A stretch of DNA of 36,413 nucleotides from an uncultured Butyricicoccus sp. (GTDB lineage: Bacteria > Bacillota > Clostridia > Oscillospirales > Butyricicoccaceae): NCBI GenBank assembly GCA_944376065.1, contig CALWBL010000014.1, positions 1 to 36,413 of the forward strand, read 5' to 3'. Positions 6,258 through 14,259 of this stretch are shown here, in pieces. Both the position numbers and the translations under genes were made by a program. Below the pieces are notes generated by a model. The model did not search any database and was not told where the DNA came from. It saw nothing but the letters and a program-made list of their open reading frames with translations. Position 1 is the first letter of the stretch, and each line of letters opens with the position of its first letter.

Positions 6258-8360
6258 ATGACCCGAGAACAAGCAAAACAAACGGTTTATGATAGATTTA
6301 GACAAACTTTGAAGCCTGATAGAAGCGGAAAAGGCTATATTTGCCCTATATCAGGCTGTACAAGTGGCACCGGTTCACACGGAACAGGTATAACAGAAAA
6401 CCCAAAACAGCCAAATCACTTTACTTGTTGGGCAGGTTGTTTTAAAAATGCTGATGCTTTTAAAATCACAGCAAAACAATTAGGCATGAGTTTTGAAAGC
6501 GGCAACAGTAAGCATAATTTTGAGGTTATAAAAGCAGTATACAATGAGTACGGAATTGACATAACCTCCGTAGATGGCTCAGAACGCCCTCAGATGCATT
6601 TAAACGGTACTAGTAATATAAATACTACCCTAAAGCAAAGCGCCCCGTACAACGCATCTGAGGCGAAATACGGGGTGTATATGAAAACGGCTAGTAAAAA
6701 ATTCAAAGGCAGTCCAGCTGAAATTTATATAAACAATCGTGGTATAAGCTCAGCTGTTGCAGAGCGTTTTAACTTGGGTTATAGCGAAAATGAATATTTC
6801 CCCAACAATGAAAAACACCCTGCTTTGATAATTCCCGTTGGAACAGATTTTTTTATCAAACGTAATATAGAGCAAGGTTCAAGGTTTAGCAATGCAAAAG
6901 GGGTTTCAAGCAATCTTTTCAATAGCAAACAGTTAACAAATCAACAGGATATACCTGTCTTTATTACTGAAAGTGTTATTGATGCCTTGTCAATTATAGA
7001 AGCAGGTTGTGAAGCGATAGGACTTAACAGCACAAGCAATGTTGATTTATTAGTCAAAATGTTAGATACTTTAGAAAGTTTACCGCCTTTTATACTCTGT
7101 TTAGACACTGATGAAGCAGGTGATAAAGCAACAGAAAAGCTATCAAATGCATTCAAAGATAGAAATCTCAGATTTATCGACGGACGTTTTATTATAAAAA
7201 ATTGTGATGATATAGATCAAAACGCAAAACTCAAAGATGCTAATGAAGCTTTGGTAAAAAATCGTAGTGTTTTTATAGAGTCTGTTGCTATTGCTAAACG
7301 TAAAGCATTAAACATTTTACCTGCTGAGCTTGAAGAGTATGAGCAACAAAACGCAGCTTCATACTTTGCTAGCTTTGCAAATAATATTGAAAAAAGTAAA
7401 GAAGTTATTTGCACAGGTTTTAATGATTTAGATAATGCACTTGATGGAGGTTTGTATTCTGGACTTTATTTTATAGGTGCTATTTCATCACTAGGAAAAA
7501 CAACATTTTGCCTACAAATTGCAGACCAGATAGCAAAGCAAAAACAAGATGTGTTAATATTCTCTTTGGAGATGGCAAGAGATGAACTTATGGCTAAAAG
7601 TGTATCAAGATTGACCTTTATTAACGCTCAAAAGCAAAATATAAGCTCAAAAAATGCAAAATCTGTTCGAGGTATTTCTGATGGGCGTAGATGGCAAAAT
7701 TATAGCCAAACCGAAAAAGAACTTATACATAACAGCATGGATGAATATCAAAATCAGATTGCACCAAATATATGGATATTTGAAGGTGTAGGGAATGTTG
7801 GAGTTAAAGAGGTTAGAGAAAAATTAAGCCGTCATATCTCTTTAAAAGGTCGAAAACCTTTGGTTTTAATTGATTATGCGCAGATTTTAGCTCCTTTTGA
7901 TATTAGAGCAACCGACAAGCAAAACACTGATAAAGCTGTTTTAGAGCTTAAACGCCTTAGTCGTGATTTTGATATACCTGTTTTATGTGTATCAAGCTTG
8001 AACCGTGAGAGCTATACAGAGCCTATAAGCATGAGAGCTTTCAAAGAAAGTGGTGCTATTGAATATGGTAGTGATGTATTATTGGGCTTGCAATATAGTG
8101 GTATGGATTATGATGACGGGGAAACTGAAAAAACTCGTTTTAAACGTATTAGAAGCCTAATAAAAAATTATGAACAAAGTGCAGCAAAAGGCAAAGGAAT
8201 TGATATTCAGCTTAAAGTGTTAAAAAATCGAAATGGTAAAAAGGGTACTTCAATAAATTTTGTTTTCTATCCTATGTTTAATTATTTTTCGGAAAGTGAC
8301 TTTAAGGAGATTGATGAATCTACACCGTTTGATATGAATTATTCACCAATTGAACTTTAA
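6258..8360 (+). CDS. Plasmid primase-helicase (zinc finger, TOPRIM, DnaB-like ATPase)
   Basis: A 700-residue fusion. Residues 25-60 hold a Cys-rich primase-type zinc-binding section (YICPISGC, then FTCWAGCF). A TOPRIM-like domain covers about 225-300, with the acidic motif ITESVIDALS and the DTD motif in LCLDTDEAGDKA. From about 390 onward is a RecA-like helicase domain of the DnaB type: Walker A GAISSLGKTTF near 405, LIFSLEMARDEL, and Walker B LVLIDYAQIL near 535. It would prime and unwind DNA at the plasmid origin. GGAGG precedes the ATG. Residues 104-136 form a low-complexity linker encoded by the 98-bp structured element, which appears to be inserted in frame between the zinc and TOPRIM parts. 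Such fusions occur in phages and plasmids; the domain calls are confident. Confidence 0.9.
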   Translation: MTREQAKQTVYDRFRQTLKPDRSGKGYICPISGCTSGTGSHGTGITENPKQPNHFTCWAGCFKNADAFKITAKQLGMSFESGNSKHNFEVIKAVYNEYGIDITSVDGSERPQMHLNGTSNINTTLKQSAPYNASEAKYGVYMKTASKKFKGSPAEIYINNRGISSAVAERFNLGYSENEYFPNNEKHPALIIPVGTDFFIKRNIEQGSRFSNAKGVSSNLFNSKQLTNQQDIPVFITESVIDALSIIEAGCEAIGLNSTSNVDLLVKMLDTLESLPPFILCLDTDEAGDKATEKLSNAFKDRNLRFIDGRFIIKNCDDIDQNAKLKDANEALVKNRSVFIESVAIAKRKALNILPAELEEYEQQNAASYFASFANNIEKSKEVICTGFNDLDNALDGGLYSGLYFIGAISSLGKTTFCLQIADQIAKQKQDVLIFSLEMARDELMAKSVSRLTFINAQKQNISSKNAKSVRGISDGRRWQNYSQTEKELIHNSMDEYQNQIAPNIWIFEGVGNVGVKEVREKLSRHISLKGRKPLVLIDYAQILAPFDIRATDKQNTDKAVLELKRLSRDFDIPVLCVSSLNRESYTEPISMRAFKESGAIEYGSDVLLGLQYSGMDYDDGETEKTRFKRIRSLIKNYEQSAAKGKGIDIQLKVLKNRNGKKGTSINFVFYPMFNYFSESDFKEIDESTPFDMNYSPIEL
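6568..6665 (+). repeat. 98-bp structured element, copy inside the primase gene
   Basis: This copy has the 10-bp inverted arms CCTCAGATGC (near 6588) and GCATCTGAGG (ending 6663). A second stem, CCCCGTA with TACGGGG, extends just past its right end. It is read in frame as a polar linker. It matches 6071-6168 position by position at about two thirds identity. Confidence 0.6.
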
Positions 8361-8476
8361 CCAAATATTTTTTTAAGCCAACCACTTATATTATATTCTC
8401 CACATTTATTTCTCAGATAGTAAGTAGTAACATTTTATTTCTTCATGGTTTCCCATAATGGTTTATAAGAAATCAT
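8357..8476 (-). pseudogene. XRE/HTH_26-type regulator remnant
   Basis: Minus-strand translation from the ATG at 8476, which has a good GGAGAG ribosome site, gives MISYKPLWETMKK-stop-NVTTYYLRNKCG and then unrelated residues. MI.YKPLWETLKKK is the N-terminus of a common family of small Cro/C1-type regulators in Bacillota. The codon after KK is TAA where the family has Lys, and the frame ends at 8357, before the recognition helix is complete. It is therefore broken twice and overlaps the end of the primase gene by four bases. Confidence 0.6.
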
Positions 8477-8570
8477 ATTTTTCTCTCCTTTACTATCCTT
8501 TGAGTATGACTTATAGTGGTCATATAGTGTTATTCTCAATATAAAGCATATAGTAGAAAGGGTGAAAACT

Positions 8571-8855
8571 ATGGATGCTCAAATAGAAAAACTAACAGAT
8601 GCACTTGTAGCAGCTCAGCAAACCGCAGCAGCTGCACAAGCTCTTCATGCAGGAACAACGCAGCAACAAATAACAACCACTCAAAACACACAAGAAAAAA
8701 AGAGTTCGACTATTTTAAGAATACAAGCTAGTGAATCAATCTCAACTAAAACAAACAACAAAAACCCCACGAGGTGCAAACTCGTGGGGTTTTCTATTCC
8801 TTTTTTAGGGTGCTTATGCCCTAGGCTAGTTACCAACTTATTTATAACTGTATAA
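8571..8855 (+). CDS. Small hypothetical protein, probably with a damaged 3' end
   Basis: The ATG at 8571 follows AGAAAGGGTG. The first 45 residues are plausible: MDAQIEKLTDALVAAQQTAA, an Ala/Gln-rich helix, then a Gln/Thr-rich stretch. The frame then runs straight through a strong terminator hairpin (8761-8793) and gives an unlikely tail with LGCLCPRL. Either the true gene lost its 3' end, or the protein is short and the frame merely stays open through the terminator. I do not recognise a family; the helix could be a short coiled coil. Confidence 0.4.
   Translation: MDAQIEKLTDALVAAQQTAAAAQALHAGTTQQQITTTQNTQEKKSSTILRIQASESISTKTNNKNPTRCKLVGFSIPFLGCLCPRLVTNLFITV
8761..8793 (+). terminator. Strong rho-independent terminator
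   Basis: AAAACCCCACGAG (8761-8773) and CTCGTGGGGTTTT (8781-8793) pair over 13 bp with a seven-base loop, and A and T runs on both sides make it usable in both directions. It lies within the open frame of the gene before it. Confidence 0.85.
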
Positions 8856-8924
8856 CCATTTGATCATATAGTGACAGGCTACACCAGCCATAACAGTAAT
8901 TATAAATGACATAAGACAATCCAT
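8838..8924 (-). CDS. 28-residue membrane peptide, type I toxin-like
   Basis: The translation is a single membrane helix with a short charged end: MDCLMSFIITVMAGVACHYM followed by IKWLYSYK. GGAGG sits seven bases before the ATG at 8924, an excellent start for so short a gene. Peptides of this shape (MD-L-SF, hydrophobic middle, -HYI-KWL) are widespread in Bacillota, and some resemble the toxins of type I toxin-antitoxin pairs. The gene faces the terminator at 8761-8793. I cannot point to an antisense RNA with certainty. Coding status is well supported by the ribosome site; function is inferred from shape only. Confidence 0.6.
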   Translation of the reverse strand: MDCLMSFIITVMAGVACHYMIKWLYSYK

Positions 8925-9109
8925 CTAAGCCTCCGCATTGCTGTATTAGTATATGGATGGTAACATAAATGATTATATAATAGAAACAATGATTAGAACA
9001 CCGAAAAATAATGCATATATATAAATAAACCTAAAAAAACAAAAATTTATAGTGACATTCTATAAATAAAAGTCTAATTTATTTTGCTTAATCATAGTTA
9101 AAAATAAAT

Positions 9110-9472
9110 TTAAATTTTATTCAAAACCCATGATACCATTTTTGTATTAAACCATTCATCTTCACTTAAGGCAGTATTTTTAATAGATAAATATTTTATA
9201 TGATTTAGATAAGACTTATAATTTGTTTTAAAAGGATATCTTAAAAATCTATTTTTACAAAAAACATCAATATTAGATTCAAATGTTATTATATCTTTAT
9301 TATTTAAGTAATTAAGAAAATTCTTTATAGATATACAGATTTGAGGATTTCTTGATAATTTCCTACTATAAGGATAATCATTTTTTATAGAAATTGCATT
9401 TAATAAACCATATAATGAATTTGTATATTTATCATCATTATCACATACTAAATATAGCAAATACAATTTCAT
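9110..9472 (-). CDS. Hypothetical protein
   Basis: About 120 residues if started at the ATG at 9472 (an upstream ATG at 9496 would add eight). It is basic and aromatic with many Asn, Tyr and Lys, and has no signal peptide or clear membrane helix. I do not recognise it. The composition is typical of small plasmid genes in this window. It overlaps the preceding small gene (9441-9602) in another frame by 32 bases, so either the two are coupled or they are one frameshifted gene. No strong ribosome site is visible before either ATG. Confidence 0.45.
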   Translation of the reverse strand: MKLYLLYLVCDNDDKYTNSLYGLLNAISIKNDYPYSRKLSRNPQICISIKNFLNYLNNKDIITFESNIDVFCKNRFLRYPFKTNYKSYLNHIKYLSIKNTALSEDEWFNTKMVSWVLNKI

Positions 9473-9602
9473 TATTTGTATAAGGTGACATTTCACCTTT
9501 TTTTATTTTGTTTTTTTCCAAATCACTTAAATTGCTGTTTTCTACTTTTTCTAATATTTTATCACAGCTTTGCAGTAAAATTGGTTCTTGTGTTTTTTCC
9601 AT
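9441..9602 (-). CDS. Small hypothetical protein overlapping the next gene
   Basis: A 53-residue frame starting MEKTQEPILLQSCDKILEKV and ending IVFAIFSM-stop. The first 40 residues form a charged helix; the end is an artefact-like hydrophobic tail that runs over the start of the 9110-9472 gene. A one-base shift around 9441-9480 would join the two into a protein of about 165 residues. No recognisable family. Confidence 0.35.
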   Translation of the reverse strand: MEKTQEPILLQSCDKILEKVENSNLSDLEKNKIKKGEMSPYTNNEIVFAIFSM

Positions 9603-9893
9603 AACAATGAATTCTCGTTATTATATTTTTTACATTTATTTTTGTGTAGTATATAATCGGATACTGTTTATTTTTATTAACTCTAATTGAGTAAAAAATT
9701 ATATAGATTAAATCTGTTCGGTAATTAAAAATAATACTTAACATTACAAATAGAAAATATAAAAAACTTAAATTATTCTTAACTTTATAGGTAAAATTGG
9801 TGTATTATCTAACTAACAAACATTATTTATTGAAGAAATATGTCGATGTAATAAGAAAATATATTTTTAAGTCTATTTTAAGGAGAGATTCTT

Positions 9894-11876
9894 ATGAAAA
9901 GTATAAAAAGTAAAATATTATTTCTTATGATTTCAACTATTGTTGGTGGTATGCTGATACTTGGAATTTTAGGTATTTTAATGAACTTTTACACCTCTAA
10001 TTCAATAATAAAAAATGACATGAAAGTTACCGCAGAGGTTACTGCATCAAGAATTGAAGAAGAACTAAAAGCTTATATGAATGCTATACAAGCCACTGGT
10101 TCAGTAGCTAGACTAAGTGATCCTACATATTCTATACAGCAAAAGCAAGATTTAATAAATCAGTATGCACAAAATTATGGTATGATTCGAGGTAATATAA
10201 TTGGAACAGATGGCATTAGCTTATTTGATGGAAACGACTATTCAAATCGCGAATATTTCAAACTCGCAATGCAGGGAGAATGTAATGTATCAACTCCAGT
10301 GCGTAGCCAAGTAACTGGCGAACTATCAATTATTGTCTCAGGTCCACTATGGCTTAATGGTGAACAAAATAGCCAAATTATTGGTGTTGTTTATTTTGTA
10401 CCCGATGAAAACTTTTTAAATGACATTGTAGATTCAATACACATCACTGAAAATACTTCTGTATATGTTATAGATAAAAACGGCAACACTATTGCAGACC
10501 CAGACCCATCAAAAGTATTAAATGAAAATATTCAAGAAGAGGCAAAAACAGATAAAACATTAGAGGCACTTGCTGGTTATCATGATAATATGATTGCAGG
10601 CGAATCAGGTGTTGGCGAATATACAATACACGGAGTCAATAAAATACTCGCATATGCACCAATTAACAGTACAGATGGTTGGAGCTTGGGAATGGGTGTT
10701 CCAAAATCTGATATTATGGGTCCGCTTTACACAACTATAATTGCAACTGTGGTACTTATTGTAATAACAATCTTGATTGGTATCTTCATTTCAATTCGTT
10801 TTGCAGAATCAATTGGAGTACCTATTCAGCGTTGTGTTGATAGAATCGTACTGCTAGCTAAAGGTGATATTAACAGCCCGATTCCACAGGTTAACACACA
10901 AGATGAAACTGGTCGCTTAGTAGAAGAAACATCAAACATCGTCAAAACACTACACAATTTAATAGGTGATATGAGATATCTCCTTGGTGAGATGGCAAAT
11001 GGAAACTTCAATGTTCACTCAAAAGATAAAGAATATTATATAGGTGACTATCAGCCTCTATTGCTTTCCATTAATAAAATTAGAGATGATTTAAGTAATA
11101 CTCTTTCGCAAATTAATGTTGCATCAGAACAGGTTTCTATGGGTTCAGAGCAGGTTTCTTCTGGAGCACAGTCACTGGCACAAGGTGCAACTGAGCAGGC
11201 AAGTTCAGTTGAGGAGTTATCTGCAACAATCAATGATATTGAATCAGTTAGTAAAAAAACAGCAGAACTTGCATTAAATGCTCAATTATATTCAAATCAA
11301 GCTGGTGGTGAATTAACGCAAAGCAGTGTTCACATTAACAATCTTGGTGATATTATGCAAGATATTTCAAATTCCTCTAAGGAAGTAGGTAAAATTATTT
11401 CTACTATTGAGGATATAGCATTCCAAACAAATATATTAGCCCTAAACGCTGCAGTAGAAGCTGCGCGTGCAGGTGAAGCCGGCAAGGGATTCGCAGTTGT
11501 AGCTGATGAAGTACGAAATCTAGCTTCAAAATCTGACCAAGCTGCTAAGGCAACCAAAGAAATGATTGAAAAAACAGTAGTTTCAATCGAAGATGGAGCT
11601 AATATGATGAAACAAGTTACATCAGCGGTGGAAACTGTTTTGGAATCAGCAGCTAAAGCGGTCTCCAGCATGTCTAGTGTGGCAGATGCAGTTCAACAAC
11701 AACATGTTTCTATTTCACAAATTACACAAGGCATTGACCAAATTTCATGCGTGGTACAAACAAACTCTGCAACTGCTGAACAGTCAGCAGCCGCAAGTGA
11801 AGAACTTTCTGCTCAAGCGGATATGCTTAAAAATCTTATTCAAAAATTTGATCTTTTAAATGACAATGATAACTAA
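9894..11876 (+). CDS. Methyl-accepting chemotaxis protein with extracellular Cache-type sensor
   Basis: A 660-residue transmembrane chemoreceptor. It has an N-terminal membrane helix at about residues 8-31, an extracellular sensor of about 240 residues with a dCache-like pattern ([17 protein letters not shown], then [14 protein letters not shown]), and a second helix at about 276-303. HAMP follows, then the cytoplasmic coiled coil. The signalling tip is classical ([20 protein letters not shown], then [13 protein letters not shown], about 505-545). The C-terminus lacks a CheR-binding pentapeptide. It would feed the host CheA/CheW system. No other chemotaxis gene is here, so the host must be chemotactic for it to work. 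GGAGAG precedes the ATG and a perfect terminator follows. The ligand is unknown; many Cache receptors bind amino or organic acids. Confidence 0.95.
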   Translation: MKSIKSKILFLMISTIVGGMLILGILGILMNFYTSNSIIKNDMKVTAEVTASRIEEELKAYMNAIQATGSVARLSDPTYSIQQKQDLINQYAQNYGMIRGNIIGTDGISLFDGNDYSNREYFKLAMQGECNVSTPVRSQVTGELSIIVSGPLWLNGEQNSQIIGVVYFVPDENFLNDIVDSIHITENTSVYVIDKNGNTIADPDPSKVLNENIQEEAKTDKTLEALAGYHDNMIAGESGVGEYTIHGVNKILAYAPINSTDGWSLGMGVPKSDIMGPLYTTIIATVVLIVITILIGIFISIRFAESIGVPIQRCVDRIVLLAKGDINSPIPQVNTQDETGRLVEETSNIVKTLHNLIGDMRYLLGEMANGNFNVHSKDKEYYIGDYQPLLLSINKIRDDLSNTLSQINVASEQVSMGSEQVSSGAQSLAQGATEQASSVEELSATINDIESVSKKTAELALNAQLYSNQAGGELTQSSVHINNLGDIMQDISNSSKEVGKIISTIEDIAFQTNILALNAAVEAARAGEAGKGFAVVADEVRNLASKSDQAAKATKEMIEKTVVSIEDGANMMKQVTSAVETVLESAAKAVSSMSSVADAVQQQHVSISQITQGIDQISCVVQTNSATAEQSAAASEELSAQADMLKNLIQKFDLLNDNDN

Positions 11877-11879
11877 ATA

Positions 11880-11910
11880 AAAAAGAGGTCGTTAAAAACG
11901 ACCTCTTTTT
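11880..11910 (+). terminator. Rho-independent terminator after the chemoreceptor gene
   Basis: AAAAAGAGGTCGTT (11880-11893) and AACGACCTCTTTTT (11897-11910) pair over 14 bp with a three-base loop and end in a T run. Confidence 0.9.
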
Positions 11911-11912
11911 TA

Positions 11913-11968
11913 TTGACTTAATGCTACATTTTTAGTACTATAAATGTATATTACTATAGTACTAAAAA
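11913..11968 (+). promoter_or_regulatory. parAB promoter and partition operator/centromere site
   Basis: TTGACT (11913-11918), then 17 bp, then TACTAT (11936-11941) form a plausible promoter. It is overlapped by the perfect 14-bp inverted repeat TTTTTAGTACTATA (11929-11942) and TATAGTACTAAAAA (11955-11968). The 20-base word TAGTACTAAAAATTTATAAA at 11958-11977 recurs exactly at 13134-13153 after parB. Binding by the small ParB-like protein would both repress the promoter and mark the centromere. Confidence 0.65.
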
Positions 11969-11991
11969 TTTATAAATGGAGAAACAAGGCT

Positions 11992-12738
11992 ATGATTATT
12001 ACTATCGCAAATCAAAAAGGCGGTGTTGCAAAAACAACTACAAGTGCTGCTTTTGCTGCCGGTTTAAGACAAAAAGGTTATAAAGTACTTGCTATTGACC
12101 TTGACCCACAAGGAAATTTATCTGACAATGTTGGTGCAGATAACCTAGAAAAACCAACTATTTATGAGCTTCTTAAAAATGAAGTTTCTATAAATGATAC
12201 TATTCAGAAAAATAACCAGTTTGATATTATACCATCAAATATAATGCTTGCTGGTCTTGAAAAAGAAATAATTGCTGAGCTGGGAAAAGAGCAACGTTTA
12301 AAAGAATCTTTAGAAAATAATGATTATGATTATATAATTATCGATACACCACCAGCTCTTGGACTTTTGACAATAAATGCTTTCACAGCATCTGATGAAG
12401 TTATTATCCCAACCACTGCTGGTATTTTTTCAGCATCAGGTATAACTCAGCTTTATGATACTATCAGAAACGTAAAGAAATATTGTAATTCTAATGTTAA
12501 GATAAATGGTATATTAATAACAAAGTTTAATCCTCGTTCAAATAATAATCAAGATATGAAAAATTTAATAAGTAAGCTCGCTGAATATATAGACGCACCA
12601 GTTTATAAATCTTTCATAAGAAATTCTGTTGTAATTGAAGAAGCACAGACTAGAAAAGTTGACATTTTCAGCTATAAAAAAGATAGCACAGTTGCAACAG
12701 ATTATTCTCAATTTATAAAAGAATACTTATCAAGATAA
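11992..12738 (+). CDS. parA: ParA-family plasmid partition ATPase
   Basis: A 248-residue protein with the deviant Walker A motif KGGVAKTT right at the N-terminus (ANQKGGVAKTTTSAAFA). The A' motif is in LAIDLDPQGNLSD and Walker B is YIIIDTPPALGLL. It has no N-terminal HTH, so it is the short type Ib form in which a separate small protein binds the centromere and represses the operon. I placed the start at the ATG at 11992, after GGAG. An earlier ATG at 11944 would put sixteen residues before the family start and lies within the operator. The partner gene starts 13 bases after the stop. Confidence 0.95.
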   Translation: MIITIANQKGGVAKTTTSAAFAAGLRQKGYKVLAIDLDPQGNLSDNVGADNLEKPTIYELLKNEVSINDTIQKNNQFDIIPSNIMLAGLEKEIIAELGKEQRLKESLENNDYDYIIIDTPPALGLLTINAFTASDEVIIPTTAGIFSASGITQLYDTIRNVKKYCNSNVKINGILITKFNPRSNNNQDMKNLISKLAEYIDAPVYKSFIRNSVVIEEAQTRKVDIFSYKKDSTVATDYSQFIKEYLSR

Positions 12739-12751
12739 AAGGTGATAAACT

Positions 12752-13102
12752 ATGAAAAAAAATCATTTAGATACAGATAGTATGTTTAAAAGCCTAATCT
12801 CTACAATAGATAATAAAACAATAGATAAAACTGAGATTATATCAAATAGAGGACGAAAACCAGATAATAAAAAGAAAATTCAGGTTTCAATCTATATGAC
12901 TGAAGAACAAGCAAAAAATTTACGACTTCAAAGCGCGGAGAAAGTTAAAGAAAATGATAAATCAGCTATTGCACGAATGGGTATAGATATTGCCTTAGGT
13001 TTAAGCAATGATGACTATTTATATATAAAATCTGAGGCAAAAAAGCAAAATAAACAAGTTATTGATATAATAAATGATGCTCTAAAATTATATAGAAAAT
13101 AA
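12752..13102 (+). CDS. ParB-like centromere-binding protein
   Basis: A 116-residue protein directly behind parA with AAAGGTGA before its ATG. The first 50 residues are polar and basic, including NRGRKPDNKKK, and could hold the ParA-stimulating and non-specific DNA-binding region. Residues 45-116 contain KIQVSIYMTEEQAKNLRL and a second copy-like helix pair near the end (QVIDIINDALKLYRK), consistent with ribbon-helix-helix DNA binding. In type Ib systems such a protein binds repeats around the operon. Here AGTACT-type sites flank the pair on both sides (11929-11977 and 13106-13153). It is not related to large ParB/Spo0J proteins. Confidence 0.75.
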   Translation: MKKNHLDTDSMFKSLISTIDNKTIDKTEIISNRGRKPDNKKKIQVSIYMTEEQAKNLRLQSAEKVKENDKSAIARMGIDIALGLSNDDYLYIKSEAKKQNKQVIDIINDALKLYRK

Positions 13103-13105
13103 ATA

Positions 13106-13153
13106 TTTTTAGTATTAAAGTACTATAAATTTTTAGTACTAAAAATTTATAAA
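13106..13153 (+). repeat. Downstream partition-type repeats
   Basis: Sites TTTTTAGTATT, AGTACTATAAA and TTTTTAGTACT are packed here. The final 20 bases repeat the operator word at 11958-11977 exactly. Sites on both sides of parAB suggest two centromere clusters or one split cluster. Confidence 0.6.
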
Positions 13154-13295
13154 ATTAAAACATCAACTTGTTAAACCTAAATTATATCTTTAGGCAAAAA
13201 ATATATTTATACTGATATAAAAATAAATATATATAAATAAAAAATAACATATTGAATATAATTAGTTATTTTTTTGAAAAAACATAAAAATAATA

Positions 13296-13800
13296 TTTAC
13301 AAGGGTAGCCCTCAAATGCATATATACCCGTATTAAGGCGAGAACGGGCCTAGAATCGATTTTAGGGCTATAGGTTATACACAAGAAAGAAAGGAGGATA
13401 TATACCCATCCGCTTAAAACGCTTTAGAACGCATTTTAGAAGGCTATATGGAGAATATGGCTTTTAAGACTCCAAGAAACACAAGATGTTATCCTCAAAA
13501 ACAGACTTTATTGTAAGTGTTGAACTTAAAAGGTAATTTATAATATTTACATACACTTTGTGGGTCTAAGAATTATATCCGCTGTAAGAAAAAATTCATA
13601 CTCTCCATTTCAGTTAAGCAATATACGCTAAAATAGCCTCAGACGCTTTATATTGCGTTCTAAGACCTCTCGAAATAAAACACAATGCCTGAATGGGTTA
13701 ACGTTTATTCTAGGGCATTTTCGTCCTCTACAGGGTAAGGTTTACGTCACAGTATGCATAGGGGATAAAAAATAAGACCTGTAAAAGAAAAAAATTTTGA
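13296..13800 (+). ncRNA. Candidate large structured non-coding RNA
   Basis: No gene fits here. GC content is near 42% over the first 160 bases, well above the surroundings, and many complementary segments nest. Examples: CCCGT/ACGGG (13328-13347), CCTAGA/TTTTAGG (13349-13366), GAGGATA (13393) with TATCCTC (13490), CTTAAAA (13413) with TTTTAAG (13462), and AAGTGT (13516) with ACACTT (13553) bracketed by AGAC/GTCT. GCAATATA (13618) pairs with TATATTGC (13648), AATGCC (13684) with GGCATT (13714), and TACAGG (13730) with CCTGTA (13778). Large RNAs such as ROOL and GOLLD occur on plasmids and phages of Bacillota, but I cannot assign this to either. Strand and ends are uncertain. Confidence 0.35.
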
Positions 13801-14100
13801 GAAGTTGAGATTTAAATTTTTCATGAAAATTTTTAGACAATTCATTAGGCTTTGTAGCCCTTATGGGTTTTATTGAAAGATGGCATAAAAGCCTTTTTGG
13901 TAGGCTTTAGACCGTCTATCTAAAGTACTTACTGTCGATTTTTTAAAAATTTTTTTGAATTTTTTTATTAAAAAAGCGGCTTTTTTTGAAAATTTAAAAA
14001 GTGTCCATAATCATCAATTATTGCCCAGTTTTTAAAAAATTAAAGTTTTATATAGAATTTTAAGGTCATCAAAAATTATCCGGATAAAAAGTTCGTAAAT
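13801..14100. other. Non-coding stretch with one clear hairpin
   Basis: No coding frame is convincing. A two-part stem joins AGATGG (about 13878) to CCGTCT (about 13912), enclosing AAAGCC with GGCTTT (13889-13909). The rest is long A and T tracts. GTGTCCATA at 14001-14009 is the reverse complement of TATGGACAC in the origin (5570-5578). The left arm of a 13-bp inverted repeat starts at 14015. Confidence 0.4.
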
Positions 14101-14165
14101 AATAAAAAATCTCTCTTTTTCATGGTTTAAAGAGAGATAAAGTTAAAAGTGATGGGCAATAATTG
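14015..14165. repeat. 13-bp inverted repeat around a terminator
   Basis: CAATTATTGCCCA (14015-14027) and TGGGCAATAATTG (14153-14165) are exact reverse complements 125 bp apart. They bracket the terminator of the LacI-type regulator gene. Confidence 0.6.
14101..14138 (-). terminator. Terminator of the LacI-family gene
   Basis: ATCTCTCTTT and AAAGAGAGAT (within 14109-14138) form the stem. On the minus strand it is followed by a T run at 14103-14108. It lies 120 bases past the regulator stop codon. Confidence 0.7.
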
Positions 14166-14259
14166 TGTGCCAAAAAGAAATTTTATATTTCCATATTTAT
14201 CGCAGAAAATGTACGACTGGTTTTTTCAATAAAATAGCTTTTTTATTTGCTTTTTATTT

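Noticed and set aside
13155..14259. Genes in the long gap after parB
   Set aside because: Open frames are short, lack ribosome sites and run through stems. The pattern of complementary segments suggests RNA or DNA structure rather than protein.
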